From Thalassospira xiamenensis M-5 = DSM 17429 (GTDB lineage: Bacteria > Pseudomonadota > Alphaproteobacteria > Rhodospirillales > Thalassospiraceae): 64,000 bases of DNA. The DNA is taken from the NCBI RefSeq assembly GCF_000300235.2, contig NZ_CP004388.1:1965501-2029500 (forward strand), in the 5' to 3' direction. This document shows, piece by piece, positions 63,396-64,000 of the stretch. Each line of letters begins with the position of its first letter. Within the stretch, counting starts at the first letter, position 1. The notes below the pieces were generated by a model. That model saw nothing but the letters and a program-made list of their open reading frames with translations, searched no databases and was not told the origin of the DNA. A program made the translations under genes and the position numbers.

Positions 63396-63439
63396 CGTGG
63401 CGGATAACGGGGGAACCTGTTGTCGTCAGCCTATGACTG

Positions 63440-63480
63440 GCGTGCGGCTTTGCCGTGCGTGCAGACCTTTCTTTTGATGC
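63440..63480 (+). terminator. Possible expression-platform hairpin of the FMN riboswitch
   Basis: GTGCGGC / GCCGTGC (two G-U pairs, loop TTT) with outer GC pairs, followed by CCTTTCTTTTG. It would be a FMN-stabilised terminator; structure inferred by eye only. Confidence 0.4.
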
Positions 63481-63514
63481 CTTGATTCGTAAGCTCCTTA
63501 AACGGAGAACCGTT

Positions 63515-64000
63515 ATGAATCAGAGTGTTCATCAGGAACCGGAACTTTCGATCTTTGGCGATCCGATCGCACGTATGGAACGTGCACTTTCGGATTTGCG
63601 CAATGGCAAGGGGGTTCTGGTCGTCGATGATGAAGATCGCGAAAATGAAGGCGATCTTATTTTTTCCGCAGAAAATCTGACCAATGAACAGATGGCGATG
63701 CTGATCCGCGATTGCAGCGGCATTGTCTGCCTGTGTCTGACCGATGAAATGGCAACTGCACTTGATCTACCGCCGATGGTTGCCAACAACACGTCGAGCA
63801 TGGGAACCGGTTTTACCGTTTCCATCGAGGCAAAGGTTGGCGTGACCACCGGTGTTTCCGCTGCTGATCGCGTGACTACGGTCAAAACCGCAATTGCCGA
63901 TGGAGCAAAGCCGGATGACCTTGCCCGTCCGGGGCACGTCTTCCCGCTACGTGCGCGTGCAGGGGGTGTTCTGGAACGTCGCGGTCATACCGAAGGAACG
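63515..64000 (+). CDS. ribB: 3,4-dihydroxy-2-butanone-4-phosphate synthase, 3'-truncated by the window edge
   Basis: At least 162 residues, open to the window end. Motif [20 protein letters not shown] near residue 35 (acidic metal-binding loop), then [34 protein letters not shown] and the [20 protein letters not shown] region with the catalytic loop residues. Converts ribulose 5-phosphate to the four-carbon riboflavin precursor. Could be RibB alone or the N-terminal half of RibBA; the C-terminal part is beyond the window. ATG with GGAG upstream, directly downstream of the FMN riboswitch. Confidence 0.95.
   Translation, partial: MNQSVHQEPELSIFGDPIARMERALSDLRNGKGVLVVDDEDRENEGDLIFSAENLTNEQMAMLIRDCSGIVCLCLTDEMATALDLPPMVANNTSSMGTGFTVSIEAKVGVTTGVSAADRVTTVKTAIADGAKPDDLARPGHVFPLRARAGGVLERRGHTEGT

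Noticed and set aside
63227-63436. Small open frame upstream of ribB
   Set aside because: It coincides with the conserved FMN riboswitch; the codons reflect the RNA structure.
1-64000. CRISPR arrays, toxin-antitoxin pairs, phage or secretion-system clusters
   Set aside because: No spaced direct repeats, cas genes or recognisable defence genes were found.

Overview
The window reads as chromosomal DNA of a marine-type alphaproteobacterium, most likely Rhodospirillales close to Thalassospira. This is inferred from gene content and moderate GC: an aapJQMP amino-acid importer, a PopZ/DUF2497 gene between tolC and valS, DUF1491 and DUF599 proteins, and a LiuR-like MerR regulator. No rRNA, prophage, plasmid or CRISPR is visible. 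Almost all of the window is core metabolism and envelope biology; the only mobile element is one IS.

Layout. 1-6430: a nucleoside uptake and salvage operon (ABC ATPase and two permeases, a broken BMP-type binding-protein gene, cdd, punA, deoA). 6500-10860: a GMC oxidoreductase, a DASS (SLC13) anion transporter and a DeoR-type regulator. 10878-13342: an orphan MlaF-like ATPase and a 1.5 kb IS (IS1182/IS5-like DDE) that landed in a transcription terminator and duplicated its whole hairpin. 13381-17624: aapJQMP. 18158-25752: acetoacetyl-CoA synthetase, moaB, a TauE-type exporter, a soluble protein pairing an MCP signalling tip with a Cache-like sensor, a duplicated membrane protein, an IclR regulator and msrA. 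25890-28760: small envelope proteins (a SPOR lipoprotein, a tail-anchored protein, a TPR protein). 29022-38254: thrS, an MFS transporter and many small conserved proteins (DUF599, LytM/M23, DUF1491, parvulin, YaaA, YbiB-like, DUF924). 38316-42018: a complete nikKMLQO nickel ECF transporter. 42185-50825: a SecDF fusion, a beta-helix protein, a MerR regulator and a Pat-like acyl-CoA ligase/GNAT protein. 50908-52335: tRNA-Asn, an aldo/keto reductase, tRNA-Asn and tRNA-Cys. 52630-58682: a Pcm-like methyltransferase, rhodanese, tolC, popZ and valS. 58870-61778: folate genes pabB, pabA and pabC. 61836-63113: a degenerate EAL-like protein. 63171-64000: an FMN riboswitch and the start of ribB.

Some groups work together. 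The first seven genes import nucleosides and cleave them to bases and sugar phosphates. AapJQMP imports amino acids. NikKMLQO imports nickel. PabABC makes p-aminobenzoate. The riboswitch ties ribB expression to FMN.

The observations most worth a second look are: two matching operator-like sites (same half-sites, same 14-bp spacing) in front of nikK and nikM; a 13-bp perfect hairpin over the start codon of the gene at 27798-28202; a triplicated 8-bp Shine-Dalgarno-like repeat abutting the rhodanese start; the MCP-tip/Cache protein; the IS insertion in the terminator; and the EAL-like protein with a C-terminal cysteine cluster.
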